DNA from: Clostridia bacterium
Lineage (GTDB): Bacteria > Bacillota > Clostridia > Oscillospirales > Acutalibacteraceae
Direction of reading: 5' to 3'
DNA: 36,944 bases
NCBI GenBank assembly: GCA_017517665.1
Contig: JAFWYP010000044.1
Coordinates: forward strand, 1-36,944
Positions 15,939 through 23,947 of the stretch are shown piece after piece; position 1 is the first letter of the stretch; every line of letters begins with the position of its first letter. Both the position numbers and the translations under genes were made by a program. The notes under the pieces are model-generated. The model did no database searches. It was not told where the DNA came from and saw only the letters and a list, made by a program, of their open reading frames with translations.

Positions 15939-16651
15939 TCTGCTGCCTCCAGAGCAATTTCAATCATCTTGTTGAAGGTCTGTTCTCTTTCAAGCGCAGT
16001 GCATTCTTCTCCGCCCGTAAGCGGACAATCGGAAATTGTGCATATTGCAAGTGCTTTCTTCCCTGCCCTTGCGGCATTCATATAAAGTGCCGCACTTTCC
16101 ATTTCAACGGCAAGAACACCCATCTTCTGCCAATCTGCAAGGCTGTTTGAATCATCATAAAACGTATCGGAAGAAAGAAGATTGCCGATAAAAGGTTTTA
16201 CACCGAGCTTTTCAGCCGCTTCAACGGCATTGCATAAAGTTTCAAAATCCGCAACGGGAGCAAAATCACCGGGAAGATTGAACTGCTTTGCATATGAAGA
16301 ATTTGTGCATGAACCCATACCGATAACAACATCTCGAAGATGCAAATCGGGGCTTATTGCACCTGCAGAACCTACACGGATAATGGTATCTACATCATAA
16401 AAGTTAAAAAGTTCATAGGAATAAATACCGATTGACGGAATTCCCATTCCCGATGCCATAACGGAAATTTTTTTACCTTTATAATAGCCCGTATATCCCT
16501 GAACACCTCTTGTGTTGTTTACAAGAACGGCATTTTCAAGGAAGTTTTCGGCAATATATTTTGCTCTCAAAGGGTCGCCGGGCATAAGAACTGTTTTTGC
16601 AAATGCCTCTTTTTCCGTTGCCGCAATATGCGGTGTGGGTAATTTACTCAT
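15935..16651 (-). CDS. deoD: purine-nucleoside phosphorylase, DeoD type
   Basis: Phosphorolysis of purine (deoxy)nucleosides to base and (deoxy)ribose 1-phosphate. Hexameric-type motifs are VLMPGDPLRAKYIAE, the phosphate-site GSAGAI, MGMG-like ASGMGIPSIGIYSYEL, VVIGMGSCTNSS and VEMESAALY for ribose binding. The active-site Asp is in ISDCPLTGGEE. 238 residues. It follows deoC by 14 bases and overlaps cdd by four. Confidence 0.95.
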   Translation of the reverse strand: MSKLPTPHIAATEKEAFAKTVLMPGDPLRAKYIAENFLENAVLVNNTRGVQGYTGYYKGKKISVMASGMGIPSIGIYSYELFNFYDVDTIIRVGSAGAISPDLHLRDVVIGMGSCTNSSYAKQFNLPGDFAPVADFETLCNAVEAAEKLGVKPFIGNLLSSDTFYDDSNSLADWQKMGVLAVEMESAALYMNAARAGKKALAICTISDCPLTGGEECTALEREQTFNKMIEIALEAAE

Positions 16652-16665
16652 AACTATCCCCTCTC

Positions 16666-17331
16666 TTAATATCCTGATACCTCTTGATTTTTCACAAGCT
16701 TAACAATAGCACTTGTTCCGAGTCTTTCACAGCCGAGATTAAGATAATCCTCCGCATCATCAAATGAACGGATACCGCCAGCCGCTTTCATCTTTACATT
16801 TTCGCCGATATTTGCGGCAAAAAGAGCAATATCTTCTCTTGTTGCACCGCCTTTTGAAAATCCGGTTGAAGTTTTGATGAAATCGGCACCCGATTCTGTT
16901 ACAACACGGCACATTTCTTTTTTCTCATCATCGGTAAGCAGGCAGGTTTCAATGATAACCTTTAATATTTTACCGCTGCAAGCCGATTTTACTTCTTTTA
17001 TTTCATTTAATATATCCTCAAATCTGCCGTCTTTTGCCCAGCCGACATTGATAACCATATCAATTTCATCCGCACCGTTTTCAACGGCATTCTTTGCTTC
17101 AAAAGCTTTGACGGCACTGGTTGAATAGCCGTTTGGGAATCCTATAACAGTGCATATTGCAAGCTTGCCCTCAACATATTCTGCCGCCTGTTTGACATAT
17201 GAAGCAGGAATGCAGACACTTGCGGTTTTATATTTCAAGCCGTCATCACAAATCTGTTTTATATCATCCCATGTTGCATCAACCGCAAGAAGAGTATGGT
17301 CACAATGAGAAAGTATGTTGTTAATATCCAT
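16666..17331 (-). CDS. deoC: deoxyribose-phosphate aldolase
   Basis: Cleaves 2-deoxyribose 5-phosphate into acetaldehyde and glyceraldehyde 3-phosphate, linking deoxynucleoside salvage to glycolysis. The (beta/alpha)8 family motifs are CDHTLL at the N-terminus, [20 protein letters not shown] with the catalytic region lysine, [14 protein letters not shown] (Schiff-base Lys) and KAAGGIRS. I start at ATG 17331 after GAGGTGAATATA; a farther in-frame start at 17361 would overlap the HAD gene. 221 residues, usual length. No separate phosphopentomutase gene is visible in the operon. Confidence 0.95.
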   Translation of the reverse strand: MDINNILSHCDHTLLAVDATWDDIKQICDDGLKYKTASVCIPASYVKQAAEYVEGKLAICTVIGFPNGYSTSAVKAFEAKNAVENGADEIDMVINVGWAKDGRFEDILNEIKEVKSACSGKILKVIIETCLLTDDEKKEMCRVVTESGADFIKTSTGFSKGGATREDIALFAANIGENVKMKAAGGIRSFDDAEDYLNLGCERLGTSAIVKLVKNQEVSGY

Positions 17332-17341
17332 TATATTCACC

Positions 17342-18157
17342 TCATAAAACGTATTTTTCAATCATCCTGGCTACACCATCGTCGGCATTTGACGGAGCAG
17401 AAAAGCGTGCGCTTTTTTTGCATATCTCATCGCCGTTTTCCATCGCGAATGAGTAATACGCATATTCAAGCATTGTTGCATCATTTGAAGCATCGCCGAA
17501 GGTCATCGCTTCATCGGAAGATAATCCGAGAATATCGCAAAGTCCGCCGAGTGCCGTTCCTTTATCAGAGCCCTGTGCCGTTGCGGAAACAACTCCCGCA
17601 AGTGCCGATGCAAGAAAAAGTCCTTTTGATTCAAAAAAATCAAAAATCACTTTTTTATCCTCTTCGTTTGAATAAAAAACATCTATAAGTTCTGCACCCA
17701 TTCCCTTTGTATCTTCCGCAAGATTATCACACAGAATAAGCTTTGATGCAAAATCTTCAAGAAAAACGGAAGGCAAATCAAGATTTTCAAAAAACGCGTC
17801 AGCACCCTTCTGGGCATAGATATTACCGTCTATATATACATTATAATATACAGGCAACGTATTCAGAAGCGCAACCGCTTCTGCGGTTATTTCGGGCGAA
17901 ACAAGGTTTGTGTAAATAAAAATATTATTGTTTCTGTCATAAACAGATGCACCGTTTGAACATATTACATAATCTGCAAACGGAATCTGCTCTGTTACTC
18001 CGCTTGTAAAATTGAGCGCCCTTCCGGTTGCAATTGATATTTTAATCCCTTTTTCATGCGCCGACATCAACGCCTTTTTCGTTCTTTCCGTAACCGTAAG
18101 ATGATCCGGCGCCATAAGAGTACCGTCAAGATCGGTTGCAATTATTTTTACCGACAT
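17342..18157 (-). CDS. Cof-type HAD-superfamily phosphatase
   Basis: Haloacid dehalogenase superfamily phosphatase, class IIB (Cof/YidA type). Motif I is [10 protein letters not shown] (nucleophile Asp and acid/base Asp), motif II is ISIATGR, the type IIB cap lies between, with the basic GSDKGTAL helix as motif III, and motif IV is [13 protein letters not shown]. 271 residues. The substrate cannot be read; members dephosphorylate sugar phosphates, flavin nucleotides and others. As the first gene of the deoC-deoD-cdd-pdp operon it might act on a phosphorylated salvage intermediate, which is inference. Start ATG 18157 with GAAGGAG upstream. Confidence 0.88.
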   Translation of the reverse strand: MSVKIIATDLDGTLMAPDHLTVTERTKKALMSAHEKGIKISIATGRALNFTSGVTEQIPFADYVICSNGASVYDRNNNIFIYTNLVSPEITAEAVALLNTLPVYYNVYIDGNIYAQKGADAFFENLDLPSVFLEDFASKLILCDNLAEDTKGMGAELIDVFYSNEEDKKVIFDFFESKGLFLASALAGVVSATAQGSDKGTALGGLCDILGLSSDEAMTFGDASNDATMLEYAYYSFAMENGDEICKKSARFSAPSNADDGVARMIEKYVL

Positions 18158-18191
18158 TGTTTTTCTCCTTCTGTATCCTTTGATATTATAC

Positions 18192-18221
18192 AGTATATCA
18201 TTCCGTATATTCCCATGTCAA
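18192..18221 (-). promoter_or_regulatory. promoter of the nucleoside-salvage operon
   Basis: On the minus strand TTGACA (18216-18221), an 18-base spacer and TATACT (18192-18197), 34 bases before the HAD start. A second TTGACA lies further upstream but has no matching -10. Confidence 0.6.
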
Positions 18222-18305
18222 GAAACACAAAAACATTGTCAAAAAATTAAACGATGCATAGTATGTAACAGAGGATATCCTCAATAATCGAAAGGACTGA
18301 TTGAA

Positions 18306-18524
18306 ATGACCGAATACAGCGGATACAAATACCCGCAGCGACAGTATCAGAAGCGTGAATACTGCCCCGTCACAATCACTCCTCTGCCCGCAAACCCCGT
18401 TGCCGCAATGCTGTATGTGCCCATGCAGATTGATACAACAATGTTTGACGAAATGAAGGCTTTTGAATGCGGAACACTGTTTCCCGTTCTAAACAAGCCT
18501 TTTGCAGGGAAGTGCTGCCGATGA
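18306..18524 (+). CDS. cotJA: spore coat-associated protein CotJA
   Basis: A 72-residue protein of the CotJA family: a short proline-containing N-terminal half, then the conserved block MLYVPMQ...FDEMKAFECGTLFPVL..PF. In Bacillus subtilis cotJABC is a mother-cell operon making a spore coat component, and clostridia have the same gene order. The start is ATG 18306 with AAAGGA 9 bases upstream. A CATAGTAT at 18257-18264 resembles a sigma-E -10 element, but I see no convincing -35. The stop overlaps the cotJB ATG (ATGA). Confidence 0.88.
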   Translation: MTEYSGYKYPQRQYQKREYCPVTITPLPANPVAAMLYVPMQIDTTMFDEMKAFECGTLFPVLNKPFAGKCCR

Positions 18525-18772
18525 ACAACAGAGAAGCAATGCTCAAGAAATTAAATGCAGCGCAATTTACGCTTTGGGAAATCCACCTTTATCTTGATAC
18601 TCATCCCTGGGATTTACAGATGGTGGAGCATTATCACAAATGTCACTCAAAATATAAGCTTATAAAGGCTGAATTTGAGGAAAAATACTGTCCTCTCACC
18701 ACAAAAAAAGCACAGGGTGCAGAATGGCTTAAAGGTCCGTGGCCCTGGGAATTTCAGGAGTGTGATTGCTGA
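18521..18772 (+). CDS. cotJB: spore coat protein CotJB
   Basis: 83 residues with the CotJB pattern: LKKLNAAQFTLWEIHLYLDTHPWD near the N-terminus, a central helix around YHKCHSKYKLIKAEFEEKY and the tail PWPWEFQECDC. It acts with CotJA and CotJC in the coat. The start at ATG 18521 overlaps the cotJA stop; an upstream in-frame ATG at 18467 would lie within cotJA and is disfavoured. Its TGA overlaps the cotJC start (TGATG), so the three genes were one translational unit before the insertion. Confidence 0.9.
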   Translation: MNNREAMLKKLNAAQFTLWEIHLYLDTHPWDLQMVEHYHKCHSKYKLIKAEFEEKYCPLTTKKAQGAEWLKGPWPWEFQECDC

Positions 18773-18984
18773 TGTTTGTCTATGAAAAAAAATTACAGTT
18801 TCCCGTTAAAATTAAGAACCCCAATCCGAAATATGCTCAAATCATTATTTCTCAATACGGCGGTCCCGACGGTGAATTGGGTGCATCATTAAGATATTTA
18901 AGTCAGCGATTTGCAATGCCTTACGATGAGCTTAAAGGCTTGCTTACCGACATCGGTACATCAGTTGTACTATGGTCTCTTTGA
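18772..18984 (+). pseudogene. cotJC: cotJC, N-terminal part interrupted by a recombinase element
   Basis: The frame opens as a CotJC (manganese catalase family coat protein): MFVYEKKLQFPVKI, IISQYGGPDGELGASLRYLSQ and KGLLTDIGT. After codon 63 (18960) the family sequence, which should continue with the ferritin-like helix EELAHLEM, stops. It is replaced by seven unrelated codons and a TGA at 18984. The breakpoint is at GGTACA, immediately beside the 3' end of a serine recombinase gene on the other strand. The intact family protein is about 190 residues. The remaining two thirds are not in this window, so the gene is either split by an element whose other end is outside or truly deleted. Confidence 0.85.
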
Positions 18985-20639
18985 ACATTTTCGTCCTCAT
19001 TCTTGGACATATTTTTGAGATATTGTTCAGCTTTCGGATAAGAAGAAGAACCTGCCGCCGTTGCAACGGAAGATAATGCAAATTTCCATTTAAACGGCAG
19101 CAGGTTTAATTTTACTGTTATTATATTGTCTTTTGATACAGTCATCGACTCAAGTATCTGTTTTATGAACTCATCATTGTTCTCTCCCAAAGTGAGTATT
19201 GCTTTTGCATACGCAACGCACTCGTCGATTATTTCATCCTTCTTCTCACGGTCAAGTGTGTTGGCAACACAGCTCTGAAGCTCGGTTTTAAGGCTTTCGA
19301 TTTCTCCGTCAAGCTGAACGGACATTTCTTTGAATTCTTCTCTTGTTATGCACTTGTCGAGATACAAATCCACAAGTGCTTTTCTGCGTTCGGTTTTCTT
19401 GTCGAACTGCTCTTTTTTATGCTCAAAATCATTGTTGTCGCTTTGCAAAAACACCTCTTCAAGCTGTTTTTTAAACAATAAAAGGAATCTGCTTTTATCG
19501 GCGGTCATCGTTTCGATAACGCTTGTCATAATGTTTTTCAGGTCATCGTGAGCAATATGGTCTATCGAGCAGCCGACTTCTTTGCCTGTCACGGAATCAA
19601 TATGCTTTGTTTTTCCGTTTTGCCTGCGGTTATAGCATTGCCAGTATTTGAAATAATTACCGCTTCTCAACTTTTTATTATGAAACACAAAGCTTGAACC
19701 GCATTCCTCGCAGGTGATTTTACCCGAGAAACAATAACGGTTGCCGAGCTTTTTCTTTTGTTCATCACTCGGAGAACGGCGTTCAAGCTCCTTTTGAGTC
19801 AGCTCAAAAAGCTCACGGCTGATAATCGGTTCGTGGTGGTCACGGATAATAACAAACTCTTCTTCTCCTCGGTTGAGCACCTTTTCGTGGGTTAAATAGT
19901 TCGGAGTCAGGGTCTTTTTCTGCACCAAATCACCGCAGTATTTTTCGTTGCGAAGTGTGCGGAGAATTACTGTGTTAGTCCAGTTTTTGTTGGTGAAGGT
20001 TGGTATTCCTTCCTCTTTCAGTTCTCTTGCTATGGTGCAGGTGCCTTTGCGCTCGATTGTGTACTTATGAAAAATCTTACGGACTATTTCCGCACCTTCG
20101 GGATTTATGTAAATCTTGCCGTCACGCACATCATAGCCAATCATACTCTTACCGAAAACAACGCCTTGCTCCATTCTGCGTTTCTGTCCCCATTTAACAC
20201 GTTCGGAAGTCTTACGGCTTTCCTCCTGTGCGATTGAAGCCATAATCGTTAATCGAAGCTCTGCATCGGGGTCAAGGGTAAAAAGATTATCGTTTGCAAA
20301 GATTACACCAATACCGTATTCCTTGAGCTTTCGGGTGTAATAAATGCTGTCGAGAGTGTTACGGGCAAAACGGCTGATTTCCTTGGTGATGATTAGGTCA
20401 TATTTCTTAAGCTGGGCATCAACCATCATTCGGTTGAATGCCTTTCTCTTTTTGGTGCTTGTACCCGTGATTCCCTCATCAACATAAATATCATAAAGCT
20501 CCCACATCGGATTTCTTTCGATATATTCCTTGAAATAACTCTGCTGACTTGCAAGGGAGTTTGCTTGGTCGTTGCTGTCGGTTGAAACACGGCAATACGC
20601 AGCAACCTTTAATATTCTGTCAGTCTGAAACCTTGTCAT
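18921..20639 (-). CDS. large serine recombinase
   Basis: Site-specific DNA integrase/excisionase of the large serine family. An N-terminal resolvase domain has the nucleophile Ser19 in AYCRVSTD, followed by DLIITKEISRFARNTLD and MASIAQEESRKTSERVKWG. Then comes a recombinase domain (GYDVRDGKIYINPEGAEIVRKIF...), a zinc ribbon (CEECGSSFVFH...CYN...CSIDH, about 335-380), a coiled-coil stretch (about 400-470) and a C-terminal tail. 572 residues. The start is ATG 20639 with GGAGG upstream. The last 12 residues (VPMSVSKPLSSS) are encoded antisense to cotJC, so the C-terminus is created by integration. It runs convergently into truncated cotJC, the arrangement expected for an element inserted there. 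Confidence 0.93.
   Translation of the reverse strand: MTRFQTDRILKVAAYCRVSTDSNDQANSLASQQSYFKEYIERNPMWELYDIYVDEGITGTSTKKRKAFNRMMVDAQLKKYDLIITKEISRFARNTLDSIYYTRKLKEYGIGVIFANDNLFTLDPDAELRLTIMASIAQEESRKTSERVKWGQKRRMEQGVVFGKSMIGYDVRDGKIYINPEGAEIVRKIFHKYTIERKGTCTIARELKEEGIPTFTNKNWTNTVILRTLRNEKYCGDLVQKKTLTPNYLTHEKVLNRGEEEFVIIRDHHEPIISRELFELTQKELERRSPSDEQKKKLGNRYCFSGKITCEECGSSFVFHNKKLRSGNYFKYWQCYNRRQNGKTKHIDSVTGKEVGCSIDHIAHDDLKNIMTSVIETMTADKSRFLLLFKKQLEEVFLQSDNNDFEHKKEQFDKKTERRKALVDLYLDKCITREEFKEMSVQLDGEIESLKTELQSCVANTLDREKKDEIIDECVAYAKAILTLGENNDEFIKQILESMTVSKDNIITVKLNLLPFKWKFALSSVATAAGSSSYPKAEQYLKNMSKNEDENVQRDHSTTDVPMSVSKPLSSS
18950..18977. mobile_element. junction of the recombinase element in cotJC (attachment site half)
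   Basis: CotJC homology ends at GGTACA (18955-18960). Beyond it GTACA TCAGT TGTAC forms a 5-bp inverted repeat around a 5-base centre (18956-18970). This is where an att core for the adjacent serine recombinase should lie. The exact crossover cannot be set without the other junction. Confidence 0.6.
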
Positions 20640-20660
20640 ATCGACACCTCCTTAATAGTA

Positions 20661-20678
20661 GGTAAATGTATATTTACC
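20661..20678. promoter_or_regulatory. inverted repeat upstream of the recombinase
   Basis: GGTAAAT GTAT ATTTACC is a perfect 7-bp inverted repeat 22 bases before the recombinase ATG, next to its ribosome binding site. It could be an operator or a recombinase-related site. Confidence 0.4.
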
Positions 20679-20994
20679 GTCCACATAGTGCCATGGTAAC
20701 CGATGTATATCAAGTTATACTTTTGAAAATAGCAATTATTATGGTTTTGAAAGGCACATTTCCGCCACAGCATCGTTGAAAACCTTTGAAATAGCCTCGT
20801 ATTCCTGCAGATTTTCGCCTTGCTGTGACAAAAATCTGCACTTTCAAAACTGCTTTGCATCTGAAATGCAATAGATTGCGTGCAGTCGGGCATTTCTTCG
20901 ATGCAGACATACGACGTATGTCAAAGAGAAAAATGTTCGAACGTGCGTGATATATTGTATTTCAGACATATGGATTGCTGTTTTCAAAAGTATT
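20679..20994. other. non-coding stretch within the element
   Basis: No credible gene is present; the open frames here have no ribosome binding site or recognisable protein. It contains the 17-base inverted repeat GACATACG A CGTATGTC (20906-20922). It may be decayed element sequence. Confidence 0.4.
20906..20922. repeat. 17-base inverted repeat
   Basis: GACATACG and CGTATGTC flank a single central base. No T-run follows, so it is more like a protein-binding site than a terminator. Confidence 0.4.
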
Positions 20995-21177
20995 CTACCA
21001 AATATTCAGGTTGATATTCTCCAGATATCTGACCTGTTCTTCGGTCAGTTTTCCCGCTTGGTAGAGGGATTGACACAAAGCATTCACAACGATTTTATCG
21101 AATTCTTCCTGCTCGTGTTTGTTTAGTTGTATTTCGGGCTTTTCAATCATTATGTATTGCTTCTTTTTCCGCGCCAA
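20995..21177 (-). CDS. small protein typical of serine-recombinase elements
   Basis: A 60-residue charged protein with a basic start (MARKKKQY) and a C-terminal helical hairpin-like stretch LCQSLYQAGKLTEEQVRYLENIN, similar in feel to short SHOCT-like proteins encoded near element recombinases. The function is unknown. I start at TTG 21177, 8 bases after GGAGG. The in-frame GTG at 21186 falls directly on the Shine-Dalgarno. It precedes the recombinase by 355 bases on the same strand. Confidence 0.5.
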   Translation of the reverse strand: MARKKKQYIMIEKPEIQLNKHEQEEFDKIVVNALCQSLYQAGKLTEEQVRYLENINLNIW

Positions 21178-21225
21178 TCCCTCCACCTCCTTTAGATTTT
21201 ATTCTTTTGCGGGATTAAATATAAC

Positions 21226-21744
21226 TTATTTGATTCCAAGGGTTTTGACCGCTTCGGGACGGATGAGTTTACCGTCAACACGCTGGAATGTAAGATATCC
21301 GATCATGCCTTCATCCGCATATTTTTCGGAAAGACGCTTTATGTTTCGCTTACCTCTTTCGGCTATCCAGAAATAGCTGAAATCGCCGAAAAGAATGGGC
21401 TTACTGCCGGATTCAATCACACCGAGTTGAGTTGTTGTATACACCGGTTTCCCGAGGAATAAATTCGGCTTACCCGTCACTTTATCCCAAAGATAAAATC
21501 CACTATGGGTTTTGAACTTTTTAAGCTCTGAACATGCCTCTTCGGACATAAGCCATACCGCATTATTTCTGTAGGGAATCTTTAAAGAATAGTAAAGGTC
21601 AATGACATCATCAAAAGAAATTACACCTTTATTTTCAGAAGTTACACCAACCTGAGCCTGATGAATAATTCCGAGGGGCTTGTGTTTTCCGTTACCCTTA
21701 AAAAATGCCTCTTCCTCTTTTCTTTTCATTTTGATAGCAAACAA
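21226..21744 (-). pseudogene. HK97-type phage major capsid protein, C-terminal fragment
   Basis: The frame contains the C-terminal half of an HK97-fold major capsid protein: KRKEEEAFFKGNGKHKPLGI, FDDVIDLYYSLKIPYRNNAVWLMS, LFLGKPVYTT, FGDFSYFWIAERG and QRVDGKLIRPEAVKTLG at the end. The N-terminal scaffolding/delta region and first half of the capsid domain, roughly 200 or more residues, are absent. Upstream the frame runs into a different small gene. No portal, protease or terminase genes are near. This is a prophage remnant, not a working capsid gene. Confidence 0.75.
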
Positions 21745-21833
21745 ATGAGCTTTTTGATGCGTGCGTTACCTCCGATGGAATGCTCCATCGGTATTATGTT
21801 GCCGTACCACAGTTCTTCAAGTATATTTTTCAT
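21726..21833 (-). pseudogene. small phage/element gene truncated at the capsid fragment
   Basis: A good Shine-Dalgarno (GGAGATGAGTCG) leads into ATG 21833 and a 35-codon frame starting MKNILEELWYGNI. This resembles the start of the short DUF6809-type proteins found in phage and conjugative elements of Clostridia, which are usually near 90 residues. It ends at a TGA inside the capsid fragment, so a deletion seems to have joined the two genes at about 21,726-21,750. Confidence 0.45.
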
Positions 21834-22002
21834 CGACTCATCTCCTTTGCAGTGTGTATATATCACTCTGTTTCGGAGAAAAGTCAAGATAGGCAAGATA
21901 ATTGTTTTTATGAAAACAAATTAATAAAATCAGTTGCTGAGGATTTCTCGACAACTGATGCTGATACCCAAACAGTAAAAACTAAATCGTTATAAAAAAC
22001 AG
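21834..22002 (+). other. gene remnant region between element genes
   Basis: No intact gene. On the plus strand a frame reads ENKLIKSVAEDFSTTDAD...KTKSL and stops at 21995, directly before a hairpin. This looks like the 3' tail of a lost plus-strand gene, but I cannot identify it. Confidence 0.3.
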
Positions 22003-22034
22003 AAGGCTTGCCCGATAAGGTAAGCCTTTATTTC
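22003..22034. terminator. bidirectional hairpin terminator
   Basis: AAGGCTTGCC (22003-22012) pairs with GGTAAGCCTT (22019-22028) with one G-U. It is followed by TATTTC on the plus strand and by CTGTTTTTT on the minus strand. Confidence 0.6.
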
Positions 22035-22167
22035 TACGGTAAAAAAACAAACGATTATGAGTCTATTATTATTTAAAGATGAGGATTTTGATCTATTGCA
22101 TATCAAACCAACCTTTTATAATATAAATCCACCATAATTATTATTTGAAAGAAATACAATAAGAAAA

Positions 22168-22192
22168 TGCGGTTGCCACAATAGCAACCGCA
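22168..22192 (-). terminator. intrinsic terminator of the DUF4314 gene pair
   Basis: A perfect 9-bp stem TGCGGTTGC / GCAACCGCA with a 7-base loop is followed on the minus strand by TTTTCTTATT. It begins 18 bases after the stop at 22211. Confidence 0.8.
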
Positions 22193-22210
22193 GATGTAAA
22201 TATGTATAAT

Positions 22211-22435
22211 TTATTTTATTCTTTTTACGATATCCTTCCCGTAAACCACACCGAGAAATAAACCGCAATCCCAGTTTATGTGGATGGTGCCCATATCATC
22301 AACGAACCTGACCGTTCCTTTGTCGCCGGCAGTGAGACTTGTGTATGAGTCATCCATATTCACAAGCTCGACTCTTGTCCCGGCCGGATACTTCTCACGC
22401 AGCATTGTGAGCGTTTCTTTTGATATTGTTTTCAT
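22211..22435 (-). CDS. DUF4314-type small protein
   Basis: 74 residues: LREKYPAGTRVELVNMDD then GDKGTVRFVDDMGTIHINWDCG and LGVVYGKDIVKRI. This is the pattern of the DUF4314 family, a small beta-rich protein commonly carried on conjugative elements and prophages of Firmicutes; its role is unknown. Its ATG overlaps the stop of the next gene upstream (ATGA), so the two are co-translated, and a terminator follows. It is one of the few intact cargo genes in this mobile patch. Confidence 0.75.
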   Translation of the reverse strand: MKTISKETLTMLREKYPAGTRVELVNMDDSYTSLTAGDKGTVRFVDDMGTIHINWDCGLFLGVVYGKDIVKRIK

Positions 22436-22794
22436 CTTCTCACCATCCTTATTGCTTTTGAAACAGTCCTCTCGTTTGTTGTCAAATCGATGTAGGTTTC
22501 CTTTGCATCCGTTATGCCAGCCATTGTAAAGCCGTACTTGTCGAATGCTGCAAGAATTGTGATGAGGTCGCTGAAATTGCTTGAAATTGAAAACTCGTTG
22601 ATTTTGTAATAATTCAGGTTTTCGACTATACCTTCAATGTCACGCTCCCAAATAACATCATAAAAGTTTATCAGGTCATTTCCTGCTTCAAGGCTGTGTT
22701 TGTATGCCCAGAACAACCTTATATTGATGTTTTCTTCTGTTGAATTTGCTCTTTCTGCAATCACTTTTTCAATTGCTGGAATTGGTGTTTTCAT
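22432..22794 (-). CDS. conserved element-borne protein of unknown function
   Basis: 120 residues, no membrane segment, mixed alpha/beta look: IPAIEKVIAERANSTEENIN, FWAYKHSLEAGNDLINFYDVIWE, ELITILAAFDKYGFTMAGITD-like centre and an ending ERTVSKAIRMVRR. I associate such proteins, paired with DUF4314 genes, with integrative elements, but I cannot name a function. Start ATG 22794 after a GGGGG run 7 to 8 bases upstream. It is coupled to the DUF4314 gene by a 4-base overlap. Confidence 0.65.
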   Translation of the reverse strand: MKTPIPAIEKVIAERANSTEENINIRLFWAYKHSLEAGNDLINFYDVIWERDIEGIVENLNYYKINEFSISSNFSDLITILAAFDKYGFTMAGITDAKETYIDLTTNERTVSKAIRMVRR

Positions 22795-22899
22795 AGTAAC
22801 ATCCCCCTTGTTTTTAGTAGTGACATATTAACTCTGAAAACGCATATTATCCAGTTAATTATGAGCATATAAAGCACAAATATTTATGATAATCAAAAT

Positions 22900-23745
22900 T
22901 TATTGTGAATTACCACAATTTTCCTTGCCGCGATTGCTCCTGAATTTTGAAGGGGACATTCCGCAAAGGGATTTGAACCAGGAGGAAAAATACTGTTGGT
23001 CAGAAAAAGACATTTTTTTGGCAATTTCAGAAAAGGAGTATTTTGTGTTTATCAGATACAGCTTAACTGTTTCCAGTTTTTTTGCGGTGTAATACTGGTA
23101 AGGTGTAATATCAAATTTTTCGGAAAACTTGTTAATTATATGATTTTTTGAGTAACCGAATTTTTTGCACATATCATCAAGCGAAAAGTTTTGCATTATC
23201 TGAGAGTCAAGATATTCTTTCATTAAATAGGCAAGGTCTTTATTTTCGTTTGATGCATAATTACGCAGGGCAATAATCAGTTTTATAACTTCGGGTGTCA
23301 TTTCATCGACAAAAAGAGAATAATTATCGCCGTATACTTTTTTAGCTTTTTCATATATTTCCCCGAAAAGCTCTTCAAACTCACAGTTGTGAAAGACATA
23401 ATCGTGACCGGGCAAATACTGATTAAGCAATATTTCGGCTAACTCTCCGGTTATAGTTATAAAGAATTTATGAAGCGTACTGTTTCTTGCATTGTAATAC
23501 TTATGATTGGTGCCCTTTCTTAATAAGAAAACATCTTTGGGACCAAGATAATACTTTTGACCGTTGTTTTCGAAAACTCCGTTTCCGCTGACAACGAACT
23601 CAATTGCAGTAATTTCTGAAGAGGTTCTTTCAAAAAAGCAATTTTCACTCCAGAAGCTCTCCCCCACAGCGGTAATGTTAAGAGGATTATTATCGTTCAT
23701 GTGAGAATAGTATTCGCAAACATTTTCATATTGTTTCAGATTCAA
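22900..23745 (-). CDS. AraC-family transcriptional regulator
   Basis: An N-terminal cupin-like sensing domain (about residues 25-110, with VSGNGVFENNGQKYYLGPKDVFLLRKGTNH split across its strands) is followed by a C-terminal double helix-turn-helix. The first is NFSLDDMCKKFGYSKNHIINKFSEKF and the second is YSFSEIAKKMSFSDQQYFSSWFK, ending CGMSPSKFR, the classical AraC/XylS signature. It probably senses a sugar or glycan fragment and controls the divergent operon starting at 24,076. I place the start at TTG 23745, 7 bases after AGGAG; a TTG at 23763 in frame is less likely. Its own promoter overlaps one of the palindromes in the shared intergenic region. Confidence 0.9.
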   Translation of the reverse strand: MNLKQYENVCEYYSHMNDNNPLNITAVGESFWSENCFFERTSSEITAIEFVVSGNGVFENNGQKYYLGPKDVFLLRKGTNHKYYNARNSTLHKFFITITGELAEILLNQYLPGHDYVFHNCEFEELFGEIYEKAKKVYGDNYSLFVDEMTPEVIKLIIALRNYASNENKDLAYLMKEYLDSQIMQNFSLDDMCKKFGYSKNHIINKFSEKFDITPYQYYTAKKLETVKLYLINTKYSFSEIAKKMSFSDQQYFSSWFKSLCGMSPSKFRSNRGKENCGNSQ

Positions 23746-23785
23746 AAAAGACACTCCTGTCAATTGTTATAACATCTGTAATTAG

Positions 23786-23799
23786 TGTGATAATTCATA
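23786..23799. promoter_or_regulatory. operator-like palindrome at araC transcription start
   Basis: TGTGA TAAT TCATA is a one-mismatch copy of the two palindromes at 23948-23986. It lies over the expected start of the regulator transcript, a place suited to autorepression. Confidence 0.4.
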
Positions 23800-23947
23800 A
23801 TTTGATTGTATCATTGTTCGTCGAGATATACAATAAAAAATTGAAAAAAGCTTGAAATGATTTAATGTTTTTGTGATTTTTTTTTATAATCAGAATGTAT
23901 TTATGATTGTTTTTGTGAATTTCGCAAACATCACCTCGGTAACTGAT

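Noticed and set aside
18236-18264. Sigma-E promoter for cotJA
   Set aside because: CATAGTAT is an acceptable -10, but no convincing -35 lies 14-15 bases upstream; mentioned only in the cotJA entry.
22900-22920. TTGTG-N6-CACAA inverted repeat as another operator
   Set aside because: It lies in the last codons of the AraC-type gene, its spacing differs from the upstream palindromes, and it is probably chance.
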